Below, one piece after another: positions 33,139-41,667 of a DNA stretch of 64,000 nucleotides (position 1 is the first letter of the stretch; each line of letters opens with the position of its first letter). The position numbers and the translations under genes are program-made. The stretch is from the NCBI GenBank assembly GCA_020073445.1, contig JAIQFE010000027.1, positions 23,879-87,878 of the forward strand, in the 5' to 3' direction. Below the pieces are notes generated by a model, which was given only the letters and a program-made list of their open reading frames with translations, was not told the origin of the DNA and ran no database searches. This stretch comes from Terriglobia bacterium (GTDB lineage Bacteria; Acidobacteriota; Terriglobia; Bryobacterales; Bryobacteraceae).

Positions 33139-33474
33139 ATGACGGTTCAAGGTCAAAATCCAGTCACCAGCTCAACGGCAATGACCAACCAGGTGGCGTC
33201 TCATAGCACACCCAGCAGCACGTCCAATGGCGCGACGCCTGCTGCCCCCCCCAGCATCGACGGCCTGGCGACGGAAAATACCTTTCTGCAACTGCTGGTG
33301 GCCCAGATCAAGAATCAGGATCCAACCAACCCGACTGATTCCGTTCAGTTCCTCACGCAACTGGCCCAATTCAGCCAGCTCGAGCAGTTGATCGGAATCC
33401 GCCAGGAACTGCAGCCGCCTGCATCGTCGACGGGAACTACAGCAAACACGGGAACCACAGGAACCACGAACTAA
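33139..33474 (+). CDS. flgD: Flagellar hook-capping protein FlgD, short form
   Basis: 111 residues. The conserved N-terminal FlgD motif is complete: ENTFLQLLVAQIKNQDPTNP and TDSVQFLTQLAQFSQLEQL. The C-terminal Tudor/Ig-like capping domains of the roughly 220-residue enterobacterial protein are missing; the chain ends in a Thr/Gly-rich tail. Short FlgD proteins exist elsewhere, so this is probably functional. It is needed to add FlgE subunits to the growing hook, and flgE follows 24 bp later. Confidence 0.9.
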   Translation: MTVQGQNPVTSSTAMTNQVASHSTPSSTSNGATPAAPPSIDGLATENTFLQLLVAQIKNQDPTNPTDSVQFLTQLAQFSQLEQLIGIRQELQPPASSTGTTANTGTTGTTN

Positions 33475-33498
33475 TTATTCAGAAGAGGAGATTCAGAC

Positions 33499-34731
33499 AT
33501 GTCTTTTTCAACAGCACTTTCCGGACTGGCCGCAAACAACACGGCGTTGGATGTGGTCGGCAACGATTTGGCCAATTTGAATACCACCGGTTTCAAGGCT
33601 GACTCCATCCTGTTCAAGGACATCATGGGGCAGACTTCCGGCTCCACGGTGATCGGAGCCGGCGTGGCCACCACGGGCACCAGCAAGCAGTTCACGCAAG
33701 GGTCCATCCAGCCCACCGCCGGTCCCTTGGATGCCGCCATCGAAGGAAACGGGGTGTTCGTTCTGAGGAACGCTTCGGGCACCACGCTCTACACCCGGGC
33801 CGGGAACTTCAGTTTCGATAAAACCGGGACCCTGGTCACGGGAACGGGTGAGAAAGTTCAGGGGTGGTCTGCGGTCAACGGCGTGCTCAGCACCAACGGA
33901 AACACTGGCGACATTTCCATCACTACCATCGCCTCACAGTCTCCCACTGCCACCACGAAAATGTCTTTGAACGCCAATCTGGATGCGTCCGCGCCCACCG
34001 GCACCATATTTGCGACGCCGCTTCAGGTGGTGGATTCATTAGGTGTCACCCATGTCCTGACGTACACCTTCACGAAGACAGGCTCGAACGCCTGGAAGTA
34101 CGACATTTCCATACCTGGCGAGGACATTACAGGTGGCACTCCCGGAACACCCAAATCTCTGGCGAATGGCAATCTGACGTTCGATAGCGCCGGCATGCTG
34201 ACCGCGCCGCTGCCGGCCGCTCCCGTCAACGTCAAGACCACGACCGGACTGGTGAGCGGAGCCACCGATCTGGATATGACCTGGTCTCTGTACGCCCCGG
34301 ACGGCACCTCCCTCCTCACCCAGTTCGCACAAACCTCCGCTGCGTCATCCACGGCGCAGGATGGCATCCAGCCGGCGCAGCTCACCGGTATCAAGCTGGG
34401 AGACGGCGGAACACTGATGGCGACGTTCTCCAGCGGAAAGCAAGTTTCCATCGCGCAGATCGCGCTGGCGGCCATCGGAAACCCGGATTCGCTGATTTCC
34501 GTCGGTAACAATAATTTTCAGGTCGGCACAAACACGCTTACCCCAACCGTCGGGTTGCCCAACACAGGCAACCGCGGGACCATCCTGGGCGGATCGCTGG
34601 AATCCTCCAACGTGGACCTGGCCCGGGAATTCACCAACCTGATTATTTACCAGCGCGGCTATCAGGCCAACGCGAAGGTCATCACGTCCCAGGACCAGAT
34701 CGACCAAGTGCTGCTGAACATCAAGCAGTAG
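33499..34731 (+). CDS. flgE: Flagellar hook protein FlgE
   Basis: 410 residues. The N-terminal MSFSTALSGLAANNTALDVV and GNDLANLNTTGFKADSILF motif, the core GPLDAAIEGNGVFVL, the FlgE-specific TPLQVVDSLGVTHVLTYTF, and the C-terminal SSNVDLAREFTNLIIYQRGY are all intact. It polymerises into the hook joining rod and filament. A GAGGAG ribosome site lies upstream of the ATG. Between flgD and the SpoA protein gene in the rightward operon. Confidence 0.97.
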   Translation: MSFSTALSGLAANNTALDVVGNDLANLNTTGFKADSILFKDIMGQTSGSTVIGAGVATTGTSKQFTQGSIQPTAGPLDAAIEGNGVFVLRNASGTTLYTRAGNFSFDKTGTLVTGTGEKVQGWSAVNGVLSTNGNTGDISITTIASQSPTATTKMSLNANLDASAPTGTIFATPLQVVDSLGVTHVLTYTFTKTGSNAWKYDISIPGEDITGGTPGTPKSLANGNLTFDSAGMLTAPLPAAPVNVKTTTGLVSGATDLDMTWSLYAPDGTSLLTQFAQTSAASSTAQDGIQPAQLTGIKLGDGGTLMATFSSGKQVSIAQIALAAIGNPDSLISVGNNNFQVGTNTLTPTVGLPNTGNRGTILGGSLESSNVDLAREFTNLIIYQRGYQANAKVITSQDQIDQVLLNIKQ

Positions 34732-34744
34732 CGGTGACGTATTG

Positions 34745-35011
34745 GTGAATGTTTCAGTGACCTTACAGGAACAAATCGCGCACTATGGCAAGCTGCCCCT
34801 GCCCCTCCAACCCGAGCTGGGGCAGTGCAGCCTGACGGTCGGAGAGATTTTGGCGCTCGCTCCGGGGAGCTTGATCAAGCTCTCCCGGCCTCTGGGCGAA
34901 AAGATCGACATCAACGTGGCCGGAGTACGATTCGGGTCGGGTGAACTGATCAGAATGGGCGGTGTATTATCCGTCCGCCTGGCCGGATTTCACACGGCGA
35001 GCGCCGAGTAA
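34745..35011 (+). CDS. fliN: FliN-type flagellar switch protein (SpoA domain)
   Basis: About 88 residues from the GTG at 34745; a TTG one codon earlier is also possible. It is essentially one SpoA domain: LGQCSLTVGEILALAPGSLI, KLSRPLGEKIDINVAGVRF and GSGELIRMGGVLSVRL. FliN forms the lower C ring of the motor switch with FliM. The N-terminal extension found in many FliN proteins is missing. Context just ahead of fliO-fliP supports FliN over a type III secretion SctQ protein. Confidence 0.85.
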   Translation: MNVSVTLQEQIAHYGKLPLPLQPELGQCSLTVGEILALAPGSLIKLSRPLGEKIDINVAGVRFGSGELIRMGGVLSVRLAGFHTASAE

Positions 35012-35031
35012 CTGCCCCAGAGAAGCGCCAA

Positions 35032-35322
35032 ATGGAATGGACCGGACAGTTGTTGGCAGTGACGATAGTTCTGGGGCTGCTTTGCGGTTGCCTGTGGTTC
35101 TTGAAGCGCAAGGGATTCGCGCGGACCAGTTTCCGCCGGCCGGCGCGTCCCGGACAGCCGCGACTCGAAGTGATCGATCGCTTGGCGCTGACCCCTCAGC
35201 ATTCCTTACATCTGGTCCGTCTGGCGGATCGGACTTTGTTGGTGGGTCTCTCACCACAAGGATGCAATCTCCTGGAGAGCGGTCCGTCGGTGACCCTTCC
35301 CGCGGCCCCGATGGAAAGTTGA
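35032..35322 (+). CDS. fliO: Flagellar biosynthesis protein FliO
   Basis: 96 residues. One membrane helix (about 6-22, LLAVTIVLGLLCGCLWFL) is followed by a basic stretch and the FliO beta region RLEVIDRLALTPQHSLHLVR and LADRTLLVGLSPQGCNLL. FliO assists assembly of FliP in the export gate. It lies immediately before fliP in the usual order, with 21 bp to the preceding fliN and 14 bp to fliP. Confidence 0.85.
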   Translation: MEWTGQLLAVTIVLGLLCGCLWFLKRKGFARTSFRRPARPGQPRLEVIDRLALTPQHSLHLVRLADRTLLVGLSPQGCNLLESGPSVTLPAAPMES

Positions 35323-35336
35323 TACCTGGAACCTTG

Positions 35337-36077
35337 ATGATTCGAGTAATCCGATCGACGTATTTGATGTTGCTGGCGGGAACCGCGGCCGTAGCTGCGC
35401 CCGCGGCTAACTCCCCGCTCGCCAAGATGGGTGTGGGCTCCAACGGCAGCACCCTGAGTTTGCCGATGGAGATCGCCCTCTCCCTCACGCTGCTCACGCT
35501 GCTTCCGGCGGCCGTGATGTGCATCACGCCGTTTCTTCGTATCACGGTGGTGTTGCACTTCTTGCGGCAAGCACTCGGTACGCAGTCGACGCCTTCCAAT
35601 CAGGTGCTGATCGGACTGGCGCTGTTTCTCACGATCGTGATCGTGCAGCCGGTGGCCGAAGATATTTATCACAAGGCCTGGGAACCGATGGACCAGGGCA
35701 CGATGACAACCGCCCAGGCGTTCGACGCAGGTTCGAAACCGCTCAAGACTTTCCTCGCCCGCTTCGCCCGGGAAAAAGATATCAAGCTGTTTGTCGAAAT
35801 CACCAAAGCGCCGCCGCCCAAGAACGTTGAAGATTTGAGCCTCTCGGTTCTGATTCCTTCCTACATCCTCTCCGAGCTGAAAACCGGATTCCAGATCGGC
35901 GCGCTGCTGTTTCTGCCGTTTTTGGTGATCGATCTGGTAGTAGCCTCGGTGACTCTATCGATCGGTATGGTCCAATTGCCGCCGGTGATGATTTCCGCCC
36001 CGTTCAAGATCCTGCTGTTCGTATTGGTCGACGGCTGGAATCTGGTGGTGGGATCGCTGGTGAAATCTTTCTACTGA
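35337..36077 (+). CDS. fliP: Flagellar export-gate protein FliP
   Basis: 246 residues from the ATG at 35337; the same frame is open far upstream but overlaps fliO. A signal peptide (about 1-22) and four membrane helices are present. The two FliP signatures are LPAAVMCITPFLRITVVLHF and LSVLIPSYILSELKTGFQIG; the loop FLARFAREKDIKLFVEI is typical. FliP, FliQ and FliR make the export channel in the inner membrane. Confidence 0.97.
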   Translation: MIRVIRSTYLMLLAGTAAVAAPAANSPLAKMGVGSNGSTLSLPMEIALSLTLLTLLPAAVMCITPFLRITVVLHFLRQALGTQSTPSNQVLIGLALFLTIVIVQPVAEDIYHKAWEPMDQGTMTTAQAFDAGSKPLKTFLARFAREKDIKLFVEITKAPPPKNVEDLSLSVLIPSYILSELKTGFQIGALLFLPFLVIDLVVASVTLSIGMVQLPPVMISAPFKILLFVLVDGWNLVVGSLVKSFY

Positions 36078-36099
36078 GTTCGAGAACGGAATATTCTTC

Positions 36100-36369
36100 A
36101 TGACACCCGAAAACGCTATTCATGTGATCCGCGAATGCCTGATGGCTGCCTTCTGGCTGAGCCTGCCCCTGCTGGCGATCGGCTTCTGTGTCGGCATCGT
36201 CATGAACCTGATCCAGGTGGCGACGTCGCTCCAGGATTCCGCCTTCAGCACTTTCCCCCGGCTGGTCGCGTTCCTGGGAGGACTGGTGCTTTTGATGCCG
36301 TGGATGCTGAACAAACTCACCAGCTATACCTCCGCCGTGTTCACCGACATCGCCAAGTATGGGCACTGA
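36100..36369 (+). CDS. fliQ: Flagellar export-gate protein FliQ
   Basis: 89 residues with two membrane helices, the family's exact size. MTPENAIHVIRECLMAAFWL and LLAIGFCVGIVMNLIQVATS, then LQDSAFSTFPRLVAFLGG, are diagnostic. Its end overlaps the fliR start by 11 bp, coupling the two. Confidence 0.97.
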   Translation: MTPENAIHVIRECLMAAFWLSLPLLAIGFCVGIVMNLIQVATSLQDSAFSTFPRLVAFLGGLVLLMPWMLNKLTSYTSAVFTDIAKYGH

Positions 36370-37132
36370 TCTGAAGCTCGAGATTGGCACGCTGTATGCG
36401 TTCCTTCTCGTGCTGGTGCGCGTCTCGGGCGTGTTTGTGTTCGTGCCATTGCCGGGCATCAACGCGGGCCCAGGGATCATTCGCGTCGCGCTCTCGGCTA
36501 GCATCACTCTGGCCCTGATGCCGTTGTGGCCCGCGATCCCCTCCGCGGGTTTGAGTTTCGGAACGCTGGTGGGATGGATACTGGCCGAGGCCGGACTGGG
36601 CATCGGCGTGGGAATCGCCGTCGCGTTTCTGGCGGAAATATTTCAGATGGGCGCCCAGATTCTCAGCCTGCAAGCTGGATATTCGTTCGCGTCCACCATC
36701 GATCCCACCTCCGGCGCCGATTCCAGCGTTTTGCTGGCTATCGCCCAGACGTCCGCGGGCCTGTTGTTCTTCGCCACCGGCCTGGACCACCAGGTTTTGC
36801 AGGCTTTCGCGCAGAGCCTTCGCGTACATCCTCCGGGTCAAGTGGTGCTCAACGCCTCAATGCTTAATCAGGTGGTGCAGACGGGCTCGGTGATGTTCAG
36901 CACCGGCCTGCGCCTGGTTCTTCCGATACTGGCGATGCTGCTGATCGTGGACATTTCGCTGGCCCTGCTCGGACGGCTGAATTCGCAACTGCAGCTCATC
37001 ACGCTGGCGTTCCCCATCAAGATGCTGGTGTCGCTGGCGCTGCTGGCGTGGTTGGTGCTGGTATTTCCGCAGGTGCTCACGCAGGCTTCGGCTCCCATTT
37101 TGCGCCTGATCCGACAACTTCTCCTCGGTTGA
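36359..37132 (+). CDS. fliR: Flagellar export-gate protein FliR
   Basis: 257 residues with about six membrane helices. Family signatures: LVRVSGVFVFVPLPGINAGP, EAGLGIGVGIAVAFLAEIFQ with MGAQILSLQAGYSFASTIDP, and the C-terminal LPILAMLLIVDISLALLGRL followed by LNSQLQLITLAFPIKMLVSL. Forms the export gate with FliP and FliQ. The start overlaps fliQ; flhB follows after 3 bp. Confidence 0.97.
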   Translation: MGTDLKLEIGTLYAFLLVLVRVSGVFVFVPLPGINAGPGIIRVALSASITLALMPLWPAIPSAGLSFGTLVGWILAEAGLGIGVGIAVAFLAEIFQMGAQILSLQAGYSFASTIDPTSGADSSVLLAIAQTSAGLLFFATGLDHQVLQAFAQSLRVHPPGQVVLNASMLNQVVQTGSVMFSTGLRLVLPILAMLLIVDISLALLGRLNSQLQLITLAFPIKMLVSLALLAWLVLVFPQVLTQASAPILRLIRQLLLG

Positions 37133-37135
37133 GAT

Positions 37136-38197
37136 ATGGCAGGCGATTCGCACAGTAAAACAGAAAAGCCCTCACCCCGGCGGCTCCACAAAGCCCGCGA
37201 GGAAGGGAAGTTTCCGGCCTCGCGCGAACTGGTGGCCGCTACCCAGTTCATCGTGTTCATCGTCATCGCCTTCGCCTGGTTCCCAGGCTGGATGAGCACC
37301 ATGAAGGCCATGCTGCGAACGTCCTTGAGCGAGTCTTTCCATGCCGATCTGAGTGTCGCCACCTTTCCCGGCATCGCTTCCACGTTGCTTCAGCGCGCGT
37401 TCGTCCCGCTGTCCGTGATCGGTGGACTGACCGTACTCCTGACGCTGAGCGTCCACTTGGCTGTCACCAAGTTTGGCTTCAGCTTCGAAAAACTCACGCC
37501 CGATTTCGGCCGCTTCAACCCCGTAGGCAAGATCAAGAACATGGCCTTCCAGGGCCCCATGGCGCTGGTGCAGGCTTCCGCGATGCTGGTGCTGTTTGCG
37601 GCGGTGATCGTCTCCATCGCCCGGCAAAATGCCGACCTCCTTCTCACCTTGCCGTTCATGAGCCTGGACACGGGACTCCTCAAAGTCGGCGCATCCATCA
37701 AGGACATCCTGTGGAAAGCGGCGGCGGTGTTTCTGGTGTTCGGCTTGATCGACCTGGTCCGGCAGAAACGCAAATTCATGAAGGACCTCCGCATGACCAA
37801 GCAGGAGGTCAAGCAGGAATCCAAGGAAAACGAAGGGAGCCCGCTCATCAAGGGCAAGATTCGGCGATTACAGCGCGATCTCGCGCGCCGCCGCATGATG
37901 CAGAACGTCGCCACGGCGACGGCAGTGATCGTGAACCCGACCCACTATGCCGTGGCCCTGCGTTACGACCACGAAACCATGGCCACGCCCATGGTGGTGG
38001 CCAAGGGCAAGAACTACCTGGCGCTGCGCATCCGGCAACGCGCCCTGGAGAACAACATCCCGCTGGTGGAGAATCCGCCGCTGGCGCAGGCTCTGTACAA
38101 GGGCGTGGATGTGGGCAAGGAGATTCCGGCCCATCTCTATCGCGCGGTGGCGGAAGTGCTGGCCTACATCTACCGCCTGACGCGGGCGCGTCGGTAA
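37136..38197 (+). CDS. flhB: Flagellar export switch protein FlhB
   Basis: 353 residues. The N-terminal KTEKPSPRRLHKAREEGKFP and SRELVAA motif, four membrane helices, and a cytoplasmic domain with the autocleavage site NPTH at about residue 266 (VIVNPTHYAVALRYD) are intact. It ends with IPAHLYRAVAEVLAYIYRL. FlhB switches export from rod-hook to filament substrates upon contact with FliK, encoded in the same operon. Confidence 0.98.
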   Translation: MAGDSHSKTEKPSPRRLHKAREEGKFPASRELVAATQFIVFIVIAFAWFPGWMSTMKAMLRTSLSESFHADLSVATFPGIASTLLQRAFVPLSVIGGLTVLLTLSVHLAVTKFGFSFEKLTPDFGRFNPVGKIKNMAFQGPMALVQASAMLVLFAAVIVSIARQNADLLLTLPFMSLDTGLLKVGASIKDILWKAAAVFLVFGLIDLVRQKRKFMKDLRMTKQEVKQESKENEGSPLIKGKIRRLQRDLARRRMMQNVATATAVIVNPTHYAVALRYDHETMATPMVVAKGKNYLALRIRQRALENNIPLVENPPLAQALYKGVDVGKEIPAHLYRAVAEVLAYIYRLTRARR

Positions 38198-38243
38198 TCA
38201 ATGTGTTAAATGTTCTCTCTCGTTTAGCCGATGGATACGTAGA

Positions 38244-38840
38244 ATGTGGTGGTTAGCGATTCTCCTCGTCCAGGACGTTCACGCGCAGCAGTCTGAACGG
38301 GTCCGCACGTCGATGGCTGCGTCGCTCGCCAAGCAGCGGGCTTCGATCGATCAGCAGATCAAGTTCATCAAGTCCCCGGTACCTCCGGCCATTCCGCCTT
38401 CCTTCGCGGTTTCATCCTTCTCCGTGCCGCCACCAGTAGCCTATGCCTGCGAGCCGGTGGCCCAACCCGAACTCAGCAAAATGATCGACAACGTGGCTCG
38501 CGAACACAGCATCGATCCGGCCTTGGTGCGGGAAGTGGCGCGCCAGGAATCGGCCTTTCGTCCGTGCGCGGTTTCTCCTAAGGGCGCGGAGGGTCTTATG
38601 CAACTGATGCCCGCCACGCAAGCGCAGCTCGATGTGCGCGATCCGTTCAATCCGCAAGAGAGCCTTTCGGCCGGCGCGAAGCTGTTGAAGCAGTTGCTCG
38701 ACCGCTATCATGGCGATCTGGCTCTGGCGCTCAGTGCCTACAATGCCGGAATGACTCGCGTGGACAAAACGTTTGCTGTGCCTGAGATTCCCGAAACCAA
38801 GGGTTACGTGACCGGCATCCTCGGCCGTCTGGGCAAGTAG
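38244..38840 (+). CDS. Lytic transglycosylase (SLT domain), probably flagellum-associated
   Basis: 198 residues with a short signal sequence (MWWLAILLVQDVHAQQ). The SLT fold covers about 80-195: the catalytic Glu in VREVARQESAFRPCAVSPKG, then AEGLMQLMPATQAQLDV, DPFNPQESLSAGAKLLKQLL and LALSAYNAGM. It cleaves peptidoglycan glycan strands. Sitting 46 bp after flhB, it may open the wall for the rod, a job left vacant by the hydrolase-less FlgJ. Confidence 0.88.
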   Translation: MWWLAILLVQDVHAQQSERVRTSMAASLAKQRASIDQQIKFIKSPVPPAIPPSFAVSSFSVPPPVAYACEPVAQPELSKMIDNVAREHSIDPALVREVARQESAFRPCAVSPKGAEGLMQLMPATQAQLDVRDPFNPQESLSAGAKLLKQLLDRYHGDLALALSAYNAGMTRVDKTFAVPEIPETKGYVTGILGRLGK

Positions 38841-38855
38841 TTGAATCTCTGACGG

Positions 38856-40109
38856 CTAGCTGGACGATACCGGCTGAGTGGGAGTTCGCAGGGACCGGAT
38901 AATGATCCTGAGGTCGAAGCCTGGCGACAGGTTCGCCGTGTAGTACAGGTCGTATTCCAGTTCCAGCAGTGCGTCCGCCTCCGGAAAATGGATCTGAGCC
39001 CAGCCGGTTAAGCCCGGCCGAACTGTTAACCGTTCCGCATAATACGGAATGTGCCGGGCCAGTTCCGTTGCGAATTCCACGCGCTTTGGCCGTGGACCCA
39101 CCAGCGACATTTCGCCTCGCACCACGTTCACCAGCTGCGGCAGGCCTTCCAGTCTCATTTTTCGAATCAGCCGTCCCAGCCACGACCGCGAGTTGAACCT
39201 TAGCAGAGTGAACGGAATGTTGTTGAATCCGGAACATCGCCATCGCTGAAAAACGGGTTGCGACGGCGCCGTCATCTTCAACGCGATCATCAATAGCAAT
39301 AGCAGCGGTAGCGCTACGATCAACAGCACAAGCACGGCCAGATTCGAATAGATGGACTGAATGGCCAGATTCTGGCGCTTCGGCGTCAGTTCGCCGAACA
39401 TTAACCGGGGGGGACGCAGATGGCGGGTTGAGATTCGTTCCAGGGCCGATTCGTAGAACTCCGCGACACTCTCGATCGCTACTCCGCCGGAACGCAACTC
39501 CAGCAGCAAAGCCGTTGGCAGCTCGCGCTTGGACTCCGGTACTACGATGTAGTCCGGGTGATGCTCTTTGATGGCGCCTGTCAGAGCATTCGAATCCTCC
39601 AAGGGGCCGAATATCTGATAACGGCGGAACATCCGCGAGCGCGCAACGGCCTCAAAAACGGGGTCAGCGTCCAGCAGCAGGATTTTCAGCGGTGCGCGGG
39701 AGGCCGGCACCACCAGTCCGAAGAGCCAGTACCATGCAGTCAGAAGTACTGCACACAGCCCGCTGGCGATCAGCATGGCCTCCGGCGTCACTGAGATGAT
39801 TCGCGCGTACGAGAGGAACGCTTCTATCAGGAATCCGGCTCCCAGCGCGAGGGATATCTGCCGGAGCCTATCCGTCAGCGAATCCCATTGCTGCGGGTCA
39901 CCGATCTCGAGACACACAGCCACGCACGCGACCGCGAAAGCCAGCGAGCCCAGGGAACTCCACAGGTCCAGCTGCAGGTTGAGCCAAAAGTCGTCTCCCC
40001 AGATCACATACTGAGCGGCGGCAAAAGATAGAGCCACCAGGATGATATCGCCGATACGGAAGATGCGCCGGTTGGAGTGGCGGGGTCTGGAGCGCAGCGC
40101 GGTAGCCAA
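38856..40109 (-). CDS. Polyprenyl glycosylphosphotransferase-like sugar transferase with altered catalytic dyad
   Basis: 417 residues from a TTG at 40109; start uncertain. Four N-terminal membrane helices, a nucleotide-binding-like middle (KILLLDADPVFEAVARSRMF) and a C-terminal bacterial sugar transferase domain (about 255-410) with LVNVVRGEMSLVGPRP and LTVRPGLTGWAQIHF. The family's Asp-Glu dyad in LDELPQL reads LEGLPQL here (Glu321, Gly322). The preceding loop, normally FRSM plus about 25 residues, is shortened to RFNSRSWLGRLIRK. It would normally load the first sugar phosphate on the lipid carrier, but activity is doubtful. Confidence 0.85.
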   Translation of the reverse strand: MATALRSRPRHSNRRIFRIGDIILVALSFAAAQYVIWGDDFWLNLQLDLWSSLGSLAFAVACVAVCLEIGDPQQWDSLTDRLRQISLALGAGFLIEAFLSYARIISVTPEAMLIASGLCAVLLTAWYWLFGLVVPASRAPLKILLLDADPVFEAVARSRMFRRYQIFGPLEDSNALTGAIKEHHPDYIVVPESKRELPTALLLELRSGGVAIESVAEFYESALERISTRHLRPPRLMFGELTPKRQNLAIQSIYSNLAVLVLLIVALPLLLLLMIALKMTAPSQPVFQRWRCSGFNNIPFTLLRFNSRSWLGRLIRKMRLEGLPQLVNVVRGEMSLVGPRPKRVEFATELARHIPYYAERLTVRPGLTGWAQIHFPEADALLELEYDLYYTANLSPGFDLRIIIRSLRTPTQPVSSS

Positions 40110-40161
40110 AAACGCAGTCTAACACGGCACGCGCGCCCGAGCTGGGGATGACGTTCGGCGC

Positions 40162-41568
40162 TTAGAGAACCGCTTCGCTAGCCCAGTTCTGCAGCTTGCT
40201 TTGAAGGGCGCGACGGACGGTATCGAGAAACGGAGTGACCATCATTGGCAACACACCGGAATCGAACGGGCGTGTGAGCCGCAACCAGTCCTGTTCACTG
40301 AGCGGAACCTGGAGCGACCAGCATTCCGTATCGGGAGCGCTGGCGGCACCTTTCTGCCACGTACGCCCGCGCAGGGAAAGCTCGGCCCCCGCGAAGCCAA
40401 AGTCGTCGATGCTGGCCGCCAGTACTCGCCAGCAATCTTCTTCCGACTGGGCTTCCCCCAGTTTTTCGGCCAGGATCTCCAGCCGTAGCCGGCCGCCCAG
40501 AGTCCGCTGCAGTTCGCCTCCGAACAGCAGGCGGCTGGCCAGGCCAAATTCCGAGTAGCGCAATTGGCGAATACCCACCCAGACCACGACACAGATAACC
40601 AGAACGATGGGGCCGTAAAACCGCCCCGCGTAGGGATGCGTCAAGAGCAGCGCGAACGCGGCCGCCGCCGCGCACACCAGATAAAGGACAAGTACCGCTC
40701 GCGAAGGGGCCAGGCCGCGGTCCAGCAAACGGTGATGGATGTGTCCGCGATCCGCGGAAAATATAGGTTGGTTGCGCAGAAAACGTCGCAGAATGGTGAG
40801 CGAGACATCCAGCAAAGGAATGGATACAGCCAACAGCGGCACGGTCATGCCGACCAGAGTCGCGGACTTCTGCGCCCACACCACGCCGAAACATCCCAGA
40901 AGAAATCCGATCAGCATGGATCCGGAATCGCCCAGGAAAACCGTGGCGGGGTTGAAATTGAAGCAGAGAAACGCCACCAATGCCCCCACCAGCGGAACGC
41001 TGGCATAGGCGAGCGGCATGTTGTGTTCCTGCAGCGCGGCGATCACCATGGTCAGCGAGGCGACCAGCCCCATGCCGGACGCCAGACCGTCCAGGCCGTC
41101 CACGAGGTTGAACGCATTCGTACAGGCCAGCAGCCAGAATAACGTCAGCGGCACGCTCAACCAGATTTCGTTGGGCAAGAACCCGGCGACACCAGCCACG
41201 CGGACGCCTGCCCAGTAGGCCAGCATCGCGGCTCCCAGTTGCCCGAGTAACTTTTGCCACGGCTTCAAGCCGATCAGGTCGTCGGTCAGGCCGACGGCGA
41301 AGATCAGGCCCGCGGCGGGGATCATTTTCCAGGCCAGCGGCAAGTATTCCAGCAGGAGACGCGATTCGGTGGAGAAAGGGTAGAGCGCGACCACATAGGC
41401 GATCGCGATGGGAATTCCGCCTATCCGAGGGATGGGGTAGACGTGCACTTTACGCCGGCGGTCCGGCTTATCAACGATCCCGTAGGAGCGGAAAATGTCG
41501 CGGAAAATCGGCGTCAGGATGAGACATACGAGGAAGGCTTTCAGGGCCAGCCACATCAAATCTTTCAC
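40162..41568 (-). CDS. WecA/MraY-family sugar-1-phosphate transferase with C-terminal extension
   Basis: 468 residues from a GTG. About ten membrane helices over residues 1-335 carry the polyprenyl-phosphate GlcNAc-1-phosphate transferase motifs: RKVHVYPIPRIGGIPI, GLTDDLIGLKPWQKLLGQL (Asp96-Asp97), NAFNLVDGLDGLASG, VFLGDSGSM and the HIHHRLLDRG loop. After about 350 a soluble tail of about 115 residues (EDCWRVLAASIDDFGFAGAE) resembles a GAF-like domain not found in WecA. It likely starts lipid-linked glycan synthesis. Confidence 0.88.
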   Translation of the reverse strand: MKDLMWLALKAFLVCLILTPIFRDIFRSYGIVDKPDRRRKVHVYPIPRIGGIPIAIAYVVALYPFSTESRLLLEYLPLAWKMIPAAGLIFAVGLTDDLIGLKPWQKLLGQLGAAMLAYWAGVRVAGVAGFLPNEIWLSVPLTLFWLLACTNAFNLVDGLDGLASGMGLVASLTMVIAALQEHNMPLAYASVPLVGALVAFLCFNFNPATVFLGDSGSMLIGFLLGCFGVVWAQKSATLVGMTVPLLAVSIPLLDVSLTILRRFLRNQPIFSADRGHIHHRLLDRGLAPSRAVLVLYLVCAAAAAFALLLTHPYAGRFYGPIVLVICVVVWVGIRQLRYSEFGLASRLLFGGELQRTLGGRLRLEILAEKLGEAQSEEDCWRVLAASIDDFGFAGAELSLRGRTWQKGAASAPDTECWSLQVPLSEQDWLRLTRPFDSGVLPMMVTPFLDTVRRALQSKLQNWASEAVL

Positions 41569-41667
41569 GTCGGTTCCCCAGCCTATTGTCCGTGCTAGGT
41601 GATAGTGGTGTCAACACTTAAGAGGAAGACCTCATTGAGAGCCGGAAGCCAGCCGATAAGATAAATT

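Noticed and set aside
38207..38234. Sigma-28-like promoter (TAAA, 16 bp, GCCGATGG) before the transglycosylase gene
   Set aside because: Spacing is one base longer than the usual 15, the -10 half has a mismatch, and the ATG is 10 bp away; readthrough from flhB explains expression.
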